Assembly (NCBI GenBank): GCA_030618975.1
Contig: JAUXCH010000344.1
Span: 1 to 5,905, forward strand
Source: Planctomycetia bacterium
GTDB lineage: Bacteria; Planctomycetota; PLA2; JAEUHO01
Direction: 5' to 3'
Length of the DNA: 5,905 nucleotides
The translations under genes were made by a program, and so were the position numbers. Positions 1 to 5,788 of the stretch are shown here, piece after piece; position 1 is the stretch's first letter; every line of letters begins with the position of its first letter. The notes under the pieces are model-generated. The model made no database searches, was not told the DNA's origin, and was given only the letters and a program-made list of their open reading frames with translations.

Positions 1-780
1 ACCTCGGACATGTACGTCCGGACGAAGGACGTGGACTGTCTCTTGTTGCCCCGCGTCGACGCCATCACCACCGGCAGGGCAGTTACGGAGCGCCTGATGC
101 ACAGCGGCTGGACGTATCGCCCGGATGCCGATCGGCCTACGCCCGGAACTGCGAAGACCCCGGAGGATGATCTGCCCGCCGTCCGCCTGACTCCTCCGCA
201 CGGCGAGGAGTGGTTCGTCGAGCTGCTTACCGTGCCCGAAGGGGAGCACGATCGCGAGAAGCGCTGGACCCGGCTCGTGACCGATCATGGTCACTTCGGG
301 CTCTGCAGTTTTGGGTACCTTTCCCTGGCCGGCTTCCGGCCGCACCAGACCGTGTTCGGGATCTCGATCGCGCGATCGGAAATGATGGCCCTGGGGAATC
401 TCCTTGAGCATCCGAGGATCCGCCACGAGACCATGAGTGGCCTGTTCGAGGGCAGGACAATCAAGCGCAGCAACAAGGACCTGGGGCGGGTACTCGCATT
501 GGCGTTCCTCAGCAAGGACGAACACGTCGAGCAGTGGAGTGGCCTTTGGGAGGCGGCCCTTCGTGAACAGTTCCCGTCGGATTGGCAAGACCTTGCCGCT
601 CGAGCGGGAGACGGCCTGCACGCCCTGCTCTCCAGCCCAGCCGATCTCGAGGAGGCGCACTGGACGTGCATCATGGGTCTCGTCGCGGCGAGGCCGCCGA
701 CGCTGGATCAGCTGCGGAGGATCGGTCTCCGACTCGTGGAAGACGCGGTGAAGCCTCTCCGGCAGCGAGCCTCTGTCTGA
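1..780 (+). CDS. Nucleotidyltransferase-like protein, probably 5'-partial
   Basis: The frame is open from the first base of the window; the first ATG is at 10 and ends at the TGA at 778-780 (256 residues from that ATG). Upstream of the ATG the frame reads T-S-D without a stop and there is no room to see a ribosome binding site, so the true start may lie outside. Near the N-terminus, RTKDVDCLLLP resembles the T-x-D-h-D segment of minimal nucleotidyltransferase folds such as AbiEii/MenA-like or antitoxin-associated NTases, in which these acidic residues bind metal. The G-G/G-S motif that normally precedes it is not visible, as expected for a truncated start. Later parts (GEEWFVELLTVPEG, and a helical C-terminal half with no membrane segment) fit a soluble protein of this type. 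The product and substrate are not identifiable; the family call is an inference from one motif. A decayed ATPase fragment follows directly downstream. Confidence 0.5.
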   Translation, partial: TSDMYVRTKDVDCLLLPRVDAITTGRAVTERLMHSGWTYRPDADRPTPGTAKTPEDDLPAVRLTPPHGEEWFVELLTVPEGEHDREKRWTRLVTDHGHFGLCSFGYLSLAGFRPHQTVFGISIARSEMMALGNLLEHPRIRHETMSGLFEGRTIKRSNKDLGRVLALAFLSKDEHVEQWSGLWEAALREQFPSDWQDLAARAGDGLHALLSSPADLEEAHWTCIMGLVAARPPTLDQLRRIGLRLVEDAVKPLRQRASV

Positions 781-808
781 GGTCCGCTCGAGATGCGTGG
801 GACGGTAG

Positions 809-975
809 TGTCCAAGACGCGTGGATGCCGGGCTCCTGACATAGATGCTGAGACTCTCGAAACGCTCTCGGATTCCCCGTGGTCCCCCGCGGGTCCTACT
901 GAGGAGTGCTTCTTCTGAGCGACCCGGCTCTCCCCTGCGCTGTGCGTCGAGGGCATGAGCGGTCGCCTCGCGGGT
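809..975 (+). pseudogene. Decayed C-terminal remnant of an AAA/DUF4143 ATPase
   Basis: Collinear pieces match the C-terminal part of the intact ATPase at 3102-4274. GATGCCGGGCTCCT at 824-837 matches the DTGLL codons at 3888-3901 and reads D-A-G-L-L. GAG-ACT-CTC-GAA at 850-861 matches the E-S-L-E codons at 3930-3941. TCGGA plus CGTGG at 868-882 matches the codons of V-G-A-S-W at 3955-3968. The strongest match is 901-925 against 4017-4041, 23 of 25 identical, which encodes EECFF in both; the TGG Trp codon of the intact gene is TGA here (916-918). The pieces fall in two reading frames, carry a TAG in the DAGLL frame, and are 52 bp closer together than in the intact gene, so frameshifts and a deletion have accumulated. 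The P-loop half is missing: the nucleotidyltransferase-like gene ends only about 30 bp before the relic. Similarity beyond 925 is weak, so the right border is uncertain. Confidence 0.7.
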
Positions 976-1013
976 TCGGGCGACGATTTCCCGAACGCGC
1001 CCGCGAGGAGGCG
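964..1013. repeat. Long imperfect inverted repeat (strong hairpin)
   Basis: The left arm at 964-980 (CGCC, TCGCGGG, TTCGGG) is fully matched by the right arm at 990-1013, which has two unpaired insertions, CGCG at 996-999 and GGA at 1007-1009. Seventeen base pairs can form around a 9-nt loop (981-989). It lies in the non-coding tract between the ATPase relic and the palindrome at 1057-1097. No T-run follows, so a classic Rho-independent terminator is not indicated. Structure of this length is unlikely to be pure GC bias, but its role is unknown. Confidence 0.6.
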
Positions 1014-1056
1014 TCTGGAAGGTCGTGGACCACCCCATTTGAGGCGACCCCGCTGG

Positions 1057-1097
1057 CTATTCACGCGCTGAATGATTATCATTCAGCGCGTGAATAG
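1057..1097. repeat. Perfect 41-bp palindrome spanning an ATPase start codon
   Basis: The left arm CTATTCACGCGCTGAATGAT (1057-1076) and the right arm ATCATTCAGCGCGTGAATAG (1078-1097) are exact reverse complements around a single central T at 1077. The ATG of the downstream ATPase (1072-1074) is inside the left arm, so an mRNA starting upstream would fold its start codon into a 20-bp stem. It could be an operator for a dimeric regulator, a structure controlling translation, a bidirectional terminator for the unit upstream, or a mobile or recombination repeat. A degenerate copy is present at 4271-4316, after the second ATPase. Confidence 0.9.
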
Positions 1098-2319
1098 ATT
1101 TACGTACCACCCACGGCTGCTTGAGGAGCAGCTCGAGCGGAGTCTCTCGACGTTCCCCGTCGCCGTGGTGACGGGGGCCCGCCAGACGGGGAAGAGCACC
1201 CTCGTTCGGACGGGCGCGGTCGGGTCCGGTCGGACCTACATCACGCTGGATGACCCCGATGTCCTGGAGCGAGCGCTTCGGGAGCCGGAAGCGCTGCTTC
1301 GGGGGGAGGAACCGCTGACGCTCGACGAGGTTCAGCGGGCGCCGGAACTCCTCCTTGCGGTGAAGAGATCCGACGACGAACGAAAAACGGCGGGGAGGTA
1401 TCTCCTCACCGGGTCGGCCAACCTCCTCCTGATGCAGCGCGTCTCGGAGAGCCTGGCGGGGCGGGCCATGCATCTGGTCCTGACTCCCCTGACTCGGAGC
1501 GAGCAGAACGGGGCGGGTCGTGCGGGGCTCTGGGGGGAGTTGCTGGAGACCGCGCCGGATCGCTGGCCGGATCTGCTCCGGCAGTCCGGGCGTGAGCGTG
1601 CGGACTGGAGGGCGCTGGCCAGGCACGGCGGATACCCCACGCCGGCCCTCGAGCTCGAGAATGCCGAGGAGCGGCGGCTGTGGTTCGCAGGCTATGCCCA
1701 GACGTACCTCGAACGCGACCTCCGCGAGATCGTCTCCGTTGCGAGCCTGCCGGACTTCCGTCGGCTGATGCGTGCGTGCTGTCTCCGGTTGGGTGGTCTC
1801 GTGAACCAGAGTGAGATCGCCCGGGACATCGGCATGCCGCAGCCCACGGTGCACCGTCACCTGGGAGCCTTGGAGATCTCCCATCAAGTCGTGCGGCTCC
1901 CGCCGTTCTCGGTGAACCGGACGAAGCGGTTGATCAAGTCGCCGAAGCTGTACTGGTCCGACACCGGGCTTGCATTGTTCCTGGCCGGCGAGGAGGCGCC
2001 GAGAGGACCGCATCTGGAGAACCTCGTGCTCAGCGATCTCCTGTCCTGGCAAGGCAACGAGGTGGAGGCGGCGCAGGTCTCGTACTGGCGGACCACCACG
2101 AGAGAGGAGGTCGACTTCGTCCTGGAAACGAGTCATCGCGTCCTTCCCATAGAGGTCAAGGCCTCGGCACGCCTGCGACTGGGTGATGCACGAGCTCTCG
2201 GGATCTTCCTGGCCGAGTACGCGGACCAGGCGCCGGCTGGACTCATCCTCTACACCGGTTCGCAGATCACGTGGATGCGGGAGAACGTCCTCGCGGTTCC
2301 GTGGTGGCTGGTGATCTAG
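1072..2319 (+). CDS. AAA family ATPase with C-terminal DUF4143 domain (first copy)
   Basis: This 415-residue protein has the architecture of the COG1373 family. Residues 35-43 (GARQTGKST) are the Walker A loop, 82-86 (LTLDE) the Walker B strand, and 111-117 (LLTGSAN) the sensor strand. A YLERDL motif lies at 212-217. A helix-turn-helix-like segment spans about 243-268 (QSEIARDIGMPQPTVHRHL). The family-typical SPKLYWSDTGLA is at 290-301. The C-terminal part contains EVD (346-348) and IEVK (360-363), consistent with the PD-(D/E)XK-like fold assigned to DUF4143. All key residues are present and the length is normal, so the gene looks functional. The cellular role of this family is poorly known; it is often present in multiple copies in genomes. 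The ATG at 1072 lies in a perfect palindrome and has no recognisable Shine-Dalgarno sequence; a GTG at 1090 is the in-frame alternative and also lacks one. The family N-terminus usually begins with a few residues before R-x-x-x-x-x-L, which fits the ATG. Confidence 0.9.
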   Translation: MIIIQRVNRFTYHPRLLEEQLERSLSTFPVAVVTGARQTGKSTLVRTGAVGSGRTYITLDDPDVLERALREPEALLRGEEPLTLDEVQRAPELLLAVKRSDDERKTAGRYLLTGSANLLLMQRVSESLAGRAMHLVLTPLTRSEQNGAGRAGLWGELLETAPDRWPDLLRQSGRERADWRALARHGGYPTPALELENAEERRLWFAGYAQTYLERDLREIVSVASLPDFRRLMRACCLRLGGLVNQSEIARDIGMPQPTVHRHLGALEISHQVVRLPPFSVNRTKRLIKSPKLYWSDTGLALFLAGEEAPRGPHLENLVLSDLLSWQGNEVEAAQVSYWRTTTREEVDFVLETSHRVLPIEVKASARLRLGDARALGIFLAEYADQAPAGLILYTGSQITWMRENVLAVPWWLVI

Positions 2320-2368
2320 GCCCAGGGCCCGCGCGGGTACGTGCCTGTGCGGCAGAGGCCGGACGCGA

Positions 2369-2392
2369 CCGACCGCATGAAGGGGCGGTCGG
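2369..2392 (+). terminator. GC-rich hairpin downstream of the first ATPase
   Basis: CCGACCGC (2369-2376) pairs perfectly with GCGGTCGG (2385-2392) around an 8-nt loop, 50 bp after the ATPase stop codon. No T-tract follows, so intrinsic termination is only a possibility. A second short self-complementary stretch, CCCGCGCGGG, is at 2328-2337 just after the stop codon. Nothing else recognisable lies in 2320-2498. Confidence 0.4.
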
Positions 2393-2498
2393 CTCAGCGC
2401 GGTCTTGGCGTCGCTCCTCGGCTTGATCGGCCTCATCGCGGGCTGAGAGAGGGCACGCGGCCGGGCCGGACGACCCCGCGGCAGAAGTCCGCCAACTG

Positions 2499-2526
2499 CC
2501 CCCCCGCCGTCAGTGCACCGGGGGGG
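2499..2526 (-). terminator. Hairpin at the 3' end of the minus-strand small gene
   Basis: Seven C followed by G (2499-2506) pair with C followed by seven G (2519-2526), giving an 8-bp stem of almost pure G:C with a 12-nt loop. It begins 4 bp beyond the stop codon of the minus-strand small gene (stop at 2531-2533) and lies between two convergent genes, the usual position of a shared terminator. It lacks a T-run on either strand, so it may instead protect the 3' end or block read-through. Confidence 0.45.
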
Positions 2527-2530
2527 GACG

Positions 2531-2713
2531 TCACCCTGTTGGGTTCTCGCCCTGCACAACCTCGTCCGCCACCAGGATGAACACGCCGTGCGTGAAGGCG
2601 GGGTCGTGGTCGTTCGTGGTCTGGGCGAGGGTGAACCAGAGATCCCACGCCCGGTCGAGTTCTTCGTCCGACAGGTCGCGGAGGTTCAGGTCGTCGTCAC
2701 TGAGCAGCTGCAT
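2531..2713 (-). CDS. Small acidic protein of unknown function (60 residues)
   Basis: The minus-strand frame from ATG 2713 to TGA 2531 encodes 60 residues, rich in acidic and aromatic positions: SDDDLNLRDLSDEELDRAWD, then WFTLAQTTND and THGVFILVADE. The pattern L-S-D-E-E-L-x-x-A-W-D-L-W suggests an amphipathic helix; there is no signal peptide or membrane segment. The frame extends upstream to GTG at 2725, but ATG 2713 is preferred because GGAGG (2719-2723 on the complement) sits 5 nt before it. The start overlaps the end of the frame upstream by 17 bp, suggesting translational coupling in a two-gene unit. I do not recognise the family with certainty. The plus-strand reading of the same DNA lacks such protein-like composition, so the minus strand is the coding one. 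Confidence 0.55.
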   Translation of the reverse strand: MQLLSDDDLNLRDLSDEELDRAWDLWFTLAQTTNDHDPAFTHGVFILVADEVVQGENPTG

Positions 2714-2898
2714 CCGCACCTCCACGCGGAACCTCGGTCGGCAGGGTCCAGGGCAGAACCCGGTCGGCCAGTTCGATCACCGCGGTGTGGGCCTCGGAGA
2801 GGTGGAGGTCCAGGATTCCGAGCCGCAGCAACTCCACGAAGCAGGTTGAGTCGAGGCGCGTGGCCGTTGAGCATCCACCATGTGAACGGAGGCACGTC
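2697..2898 (-). pseudogene. Frameshifted gene remnant upstream of the small acidic gene
   Basis: On the minus strand, the frame ending at TGA 2699-2697 reads STCFVELLRLGILDLHLSEA at 2849-2790 and continues AVIELADRVLPWTLPTEV, a convincing helix-rich protein sequence with high GC at third positions. Just upstream the protein-like signal moves to another frame, which reads DVPPFTWWMLNGHAPRL from about 2898. Joining the two needs a frameshift near 2850 in the stretch coding for APRL/LDST. No convincing ATG start with a ribosome binding site is visible for the full unit. The interpretation is a small gene broken by a single indel, or a sequencing indel in GC-rich DNA. The product family is not recognised. 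It overlaps the start of the downstream small gene by 17 bp, as expected for cotranscribed partners. Upstream of 2898, to about 3009, I see no further coding signal. Confidence 0.45.
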
Positions 2899-3009
2899 GC
2901 CAGCCGAACCGCGCTTCGAGGCGGGTCCCGCTCTGGGGCTCCGGGCCCGCGGGGGCACTCAGCCGCGTGGAGGGGACGGCCGGGGGAGAAACCGGTGGAA
3001 GGACGGGGT

Positions 3010-3101
3010 AGTATGGCAATCGTAGTTAGTTGTTCGCTCCATGGCCCTTGAATGGGAAGTTTAAGAAGGAAATCCTAGCTAGTGACAATAGGATTTCATG
3101 A
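3010..3101 (+). promoter_or_regulatory. Low-GC leader of the second ATPase, probable promoter region
   Basis: GC content falls from 47 of 60 bases at 2941-3000 to 41 of 100 at 3011-3110, the only such stretch in the window. It is directly upstream of the ATPase at 3102 and would be a natural place for a promoter. TTGAAT at 3049-3054 could be a -35 element, but no good -10 hexamer stands at 17 bp, so exact promoter elements are not called. A purine-rich AAGAAGGA is present at 3063-3070, too far (31 nt) from the ATG at 3102 for a normal ribosome binding site unless the intervening hairpin brings it closer. Confidence 0.4.
3069..3097. promoter_or_regulatory. 9-bp inverted repeat just before the second ATPase start
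   Basis: GAAATCCTA (3069-3077) and TAGGATTTC (3089-3097) are exact reverse complements separated by 11 nt, ending 4 bp before the ATG at 3102. The placement fits an operator or a translational control hairpin. It resembles in position, not in sequence, the palindrome at the first ATPase start. Folding would bring the AAGAAGGA at 3063-3070 near the ATG. An out-of-frame ATG at 3098 overlaps the gene start. Confidence 0.6.
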
Positions 3102-4274
3102 ATGGAAGTTCAACTCGTTCCCCGTGTCGAGCACTTGGAGCGCCTCCAGGGGCTGCTCGGGCGCTTCCCCGCGGTGGCCCTGCTCGGGGCGCGGCAGGTT
3201 GGAAAGACGACGCTCGCGCTCCAGGTGGCCGCCGCGTGGGACGGGCCCGTCGTCCGGTTCGACTTGGAGGATCCCGACACCGTCGCACGGCTCGAAGAGC
3301 CGAAGATCGCTCTGGGGGCCCGCGAGGGGCTCGTCGTAATCGACGAGGTCCAGCGCCGTCCGGACCTCTTCCCCGTCCTTCGGGTACTCGTCGACCGGCC
3401 CGAGTCCTCCGCGCGGTTCCTGCTGTTGGGCAGCGCGTCTCCGGATCTGCTTCGCCAGAGCTCGGAGTCGCTTGCGGGACGCATCGCGTATCACGCTCTG
3501 GGCGGTCTGTCGACGGCGGAAGTCGGCATGGCGGCGCGGGACCAACTCTGGTTGCGGGGGGGATTCCCACGTTCCTTCCTCGCGACGTCCGACGCTGCAA
3601 GTTCGGAGTGGTGCCGACTCTTCGTCAACACGTTCCTCGAGCGCGACCTGCCGCAGCTCGGGTTTCGAACGCCTGCAATCACGCTTCACCGTTTCTGGCG
3701 CATGCTTGCGCACTACCACGGTCAGACGTGGTCCGGTGCCGAGCCGGCCTGCGCACTCGGTGTGGCCGAGTCCACGATCCGCGGCTACCTCGACATCCTG
3801 ACGGGGGCTCTCGTCGTGCAGCAGTTGCAGCCGTGGCACGAGAACCTGAAGAAGCGGCAGGTCAAGTCACCGAAGATCTACCTTTCCGATACCGGCCTCC
3901 TTCATTCGCTGCTCGGCGTGGAGACCCGGGAGTCTCTCGAAGGAAACCCGAAGGTCGGAGCTTCGTGGGAGGGGTTCGTTCTGCAGGAGGTGATCCGCAC
4001 GCTTCGGGCTCGAAGCGAGGAGTGCTTTTTCTGGGCGACCCACGGCGGTTCGGAACTGGATCTCCTGGTGGTTCGAGGCGATCAACGGCGCGGTTTCGAG
4101 GTCAAGCGGACGACCGCCCCGCGTACGACGAGATCCATGCACCATGCAAGACAAGACCTGAAGCTCGAGGCGCTGACGGTCATCCATGCCGGCTCGGAGA
4201 CCTTCCAACTGTCGGAGGTGGTACGCGCAGTCGCGTTCGAGAGGATTCGCGAGGACCTTGAACCGATGTCCTGA
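3102..4274 (+). CDS. AAA family ATPase with C-terminal DUF4143 domain (second copy)
   Basis: This 390-residue protein has the same family layout as the first copy but is clearly divergent from it, so the two are old paralogues. Walker A is at residues 29-37 (GARQVGKTT), Walker B at 78-82 (VVIDE), the sensor strand at 107-113 (LLLGSAS), FLERDL at 178-183, and a helix-turn-helix-like segment at about 214-232 (EPACALGVAESTIRGYL). SPKIYLSDTGLLHSLLG occupies 256-272 and ASWEGFVL 287-294. The C-terminal domain keeps ELD (318-320) and FEVK (332-335), the acidic and lysine positions expected of a PD-(D/E)XK-like fold. Length and motifs indicate an intact gene. The ATG at 3102 gives the short N-terminus usual for the family. 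It lies immediately after a 9-bp inverted repeat, and a degenerate palindrome begins at its stop codon. The relic at 809-975 is much closer to this copy than to the first. Biological function is not established. Confidence 0.9.
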   Translation: MEVQLVPRVEHLERLQGLLGRFPAVALLGARQVGKTTLALQVAAAWDGPVVRFDLEDPDTVARLEEPKIALGAREGLVVIDEVQRRPDLFPVLRVLVDRPESSARFLLLGSASPDLLRQSSESLAGRIAYHALGGLSTAEVGMAARDQLWLRGGFPRSFLATSDAASSEWCRLFVNTFLERDLPQLGFRTPAITLHRFWRMLAHYHGQTWSGAEPACALGVAESTIRGYLDILTGALVVQQLQPWHENLKKRQVKSPKIYLSDTGLLHSLLGVETRESLEGNPKVGASWEGFVLQEVIRTLRARSEECFFWATHGGSELDLLVVRGDQRRGFEVKRTTAPRTTRSMHHARQDLKLEALTVIHAGSETFQLSEVVRAVAFERIREDLEPMS

Positions 4275-4316
4275 TCTCCGCGCTGTGGGCGGCGGCATCG
4301 TTCAGGGCACGAATAG
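4271..4316. repeat. Degenerate copy of the 1057-1097 palindrome
   Basis: Bases 4297-4316 (ATCGTTCAGGGCACGAATAG) match the right arm of the palindrome at 1078-1097 in 16 of 20 positions. To the left, ATCTCCGCGCTG at 4274-4285 resembles ATTCACGCGCTG of its left arm in 9 of 12 positions. The two halves no longer pair well, and the central part is replaced by a G-rich tract. It starts at the stop codon of the second ATPase. The right-arm match is direct observation; homology of the left half is weaker. Confidence 0.45.
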
Positions 4317-4562
4317 ACCTCCAGGGTGGCTCGGGGGCCAACGGCGCGCTTCCTGGCGCGACGCAGGTGTGGACCTGACGGCGGATGCTGGAGGGGAGGC
4401 CACAGCTCGCCAGCCTCAGCCCCAGAGGTATCCAAGGCTCCGCCGGCCGATTGAGCACCACCTCGCCCTCAAGGCACACCCGTGGGGGTGTGGAGTCGGC
4501 AGCATGCGACGGTGTGCACTCAGGGGGCGTTTCTACGGGCCGCGACGGCGATCTGTGGTCGC
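4317..4562. other. Interval without a recognisable gene
   Basis: All frames here are open for long distances because of GC bias, but none gives a convincing protein, ribosome binding site or motif. The only discrete structure is a hairpin: CACACCC (4475-4481) pairs with GGGTGTG (4486-4492) around a 4-nt loop, without a T-run. It could terminate transcription from the second ATPase, but it is about 200 bp beyond that stop. Confidence 0.4.
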
Positions 4563-4805
4563 ATGGACGAGGAGACCCGACTCGAGTCCGCCCAGCGTAC
4601 CCGGGACGCCTCGGCCGCAGTCGCGGTGGCCGACGAGGCGGGCGTTCGGTTCCTGCCCGACCTGGTCCGGTCGAGGGCCGGCGCATGGCCAGTGGACGCG
4701 AGTGGGCGAGACACGGTCGTCCGGGCTCTCCGGACCGATTCCGACATGGGCGTCCGGTTGCGGGCCGTGGACGTCTCCTGGGGTCCTCGCCGTCCCGCAG
4801 CTTCG
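4563..4805 (+). pseudogene. Possible coding remnant with HEAT-repeat-like segment
   Basis: In the frame starting at ATG 4563 the third codon positions are nearly all G or C and the translation is protein-like: AAVAVADEAGVRFLPDLVRS and then GRDTVVRALRTDSDMGVRLR followed by AVDV. The pattern R-D-x-x-V-R-A-L-x-x-D-x-x-x-G-V-R-L-x-A-V resembles one HEAT repeat of the kind found at the C-terminus of some anti-sigma-like or scaffold proteins. After about 4800 the frame becomes low-complexity Arg/Pro/Ser sequence and runs into the cytochrome leader, so the segment is more likely a truncated remnant than a full gene. No ribosome binding site is clear before the ATG. This is inference from a short pattern and composition only. 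Confidence 0.3.
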
Positions 4806-4969
4806 TCGGCGGCGCGAGAGCCCAACCGAGTCCAGGGTCTACCGCCGAGGTCCCGTCTCCGCCCCCGGCAGCCTCCGTGCGTCGCCCTGGCCTGGAGCGC
4901 GGGTTCGGTAGGATCCCAGGTCCACCCGGAGGCTCACCTGCCCGCACGCGGGCGTCCCGAGTTCCGTTC

Positions 4970-4980
4970 GGAGAAGGAGA
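4970..4980 (+). promoter_or_regulatory. Ribosome binding site of the cytochrome-like gene
   Basis: GGAGAAGGAGA contains AAGGAG at 4974-4979, 5 nt before the ATG at 4985. It fixes the start there, although the frame is open for 200 codons upstream. A small inverted repeat, GCCCG/CGGGC (4940-4953), lies in the leader. Confidence 0.8.
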
Positions 4981-4984
4981 CCGC

Positions 4985-5218
4985 ATGGTCACGAAGCCGC
5001 GAAGTGGGATCGCACTGGTCGCCAGCGGCGCGCTGCTGGTGCTCGCCGCGACGGCGATGGATGTCGCCGCGGAGGAGGGCGGGGACGGCGCCGCGGTCGA
5101 CTGGAGCGCGCGGGCGAAGGCGGCCTGGGGCAAGACCTGCCAGAAGTGCCACGCGGTACCGGACGCACGGTTCGAAACCGATCGCGCCTTCCTGGGCCAG
5201 ATCCTCGAGACCACCTGA
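4985..5218 (+). CDS. Truncated secreted c-type cytochrome-like protein (standard-code product)
   Basis: Under the standard code the frame from ATG 4985 ends at TGA 5216-5218, giving 77 residues. Residues 1-29 form a Sec-type signal peptide: positively charged KPR, a hydrophobic core IALVASGALLVLAATAM, and a likely cleavage after DVAA. The mature part carries WGKTCQKCHAVPD with the haem-binding CxxCH at 52-56, so covalent haem attachment in the periplasm is expected. The product stops too early for a complete cytochrome c domain: no distal axial Met is present, and the sequence typical of the last helix (VALIAYLES) lies in the same frame just after the stop. A short functional monohaem protein is therefore doubtful; see the longer interrupted frame. 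Confidence 0.6.
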   Translation: MVTKPRSGIALVASGALLVLAATAMDVAAEEGGDGAAVDWSARAKAAWGKTCQKCHAVPDARFETDRAFLGQILETT

Positions 5219-5788
5219 ACGGGGACGCCGGCCGAGGCCCGTGTGGCCTTGATCGCGTACCTCGAGAGCGACGCCGTCGCCAATCCGAGGTCCGTCACGT
5301 CAGCCACGGTGCCCGAGGGTGCGGAGCGGATCGGCCGGGTCACCTCGACGATCGCCGAGGGCGAACTGTTCCTTCATCCGAAGGGCCACAGGGGAAAGCC
5401 GTACCGCCTCCGCTGATCGCCGGACGATACCGAACGGGCGCGGCCGCTTCCCGCCGGCCTCTACGAGGTCACCGGCTACCGTCACGTTCGCGAGTCCGGG
5501 GACGGCACGGTGTGGATCTGGTCCGCAACCTCGCCGGGCTACCGCGAGATCGAGGTGCAGGAGGGCGCCACCACCCACTGCGCGGTGCGACAGGCGATCG
5601 CGGTCGAGGCGCGGGCGTTCGAGAGACGGGGCAAGCACCGCGTGGCCCCGGCGTTCCAGGCGGAGAAGCGGCTGGACCACACGATCTACCGCGCCGGCAA
5701 GCGCAGCGCAGTCCGCTGGCAGTGCCTCGACGCCGGGGGTGGGGTGCCGGCCGAGGGCGCCATGCGGTACGGCTGAGGCGGCGGGGCC

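Noticed and set aside
906..1097. A 63-codon plus-strand frame ending inside the palindrome
   Set aside because: It lies over the ATPase relic and inverted repeats and has no protein-like composition or ribosome binding site.
1057..2559. A 500-codon open frame on the minus strand covering the first ATPase
   Set aside because: It is antisense to a protein with complete Walker and DUF4143 motifs; its translation is Arg/Pro/Leu-rich with no motif. Long antisense frames are normal in GC-rich coding DNA.
3049..3077. A sigma-70 promoter TTGAAT with a -10 at 3072-3077
   Set aside because: The -10 candidate ATCCTA matches the consensus poorly and overlaps the inverted repeat; kept only as a possibility within the leader entry.
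3096..3839. A 247-codon minus-strand frame, and a 387-codon plus-strand frame from 3098, over the second ATPase
   Set aside because: Both are out-of-frame shadows of the ATPase and have no recognisable motif; the ATPase frame contains all the family signatures.
4385..4984. Upstream extension of the cytochrome frame from 4385
   Set aside because: The extension is low-complexity, whereas ATG 4985 has an AAGGAG site 5 nt upstream and begins a proper signal peptide.
4180..5343. A 387-codon open frame on the minus strand across the second ATPase end and the cytochrome start
   Set aside because: It crosses unrelated units, is antisense to the signal peptide and CxxCH sequence, and has low-complexity Arg/Pro/Ser composition.
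5414..5453. A SECIS-like element after the second TGA
   Set aside because: Only short stems (CGGG/CCCG with a GC-rich inner part) form; this is expected by chance in such GC-rich sequence and lacks a clear apical loop.
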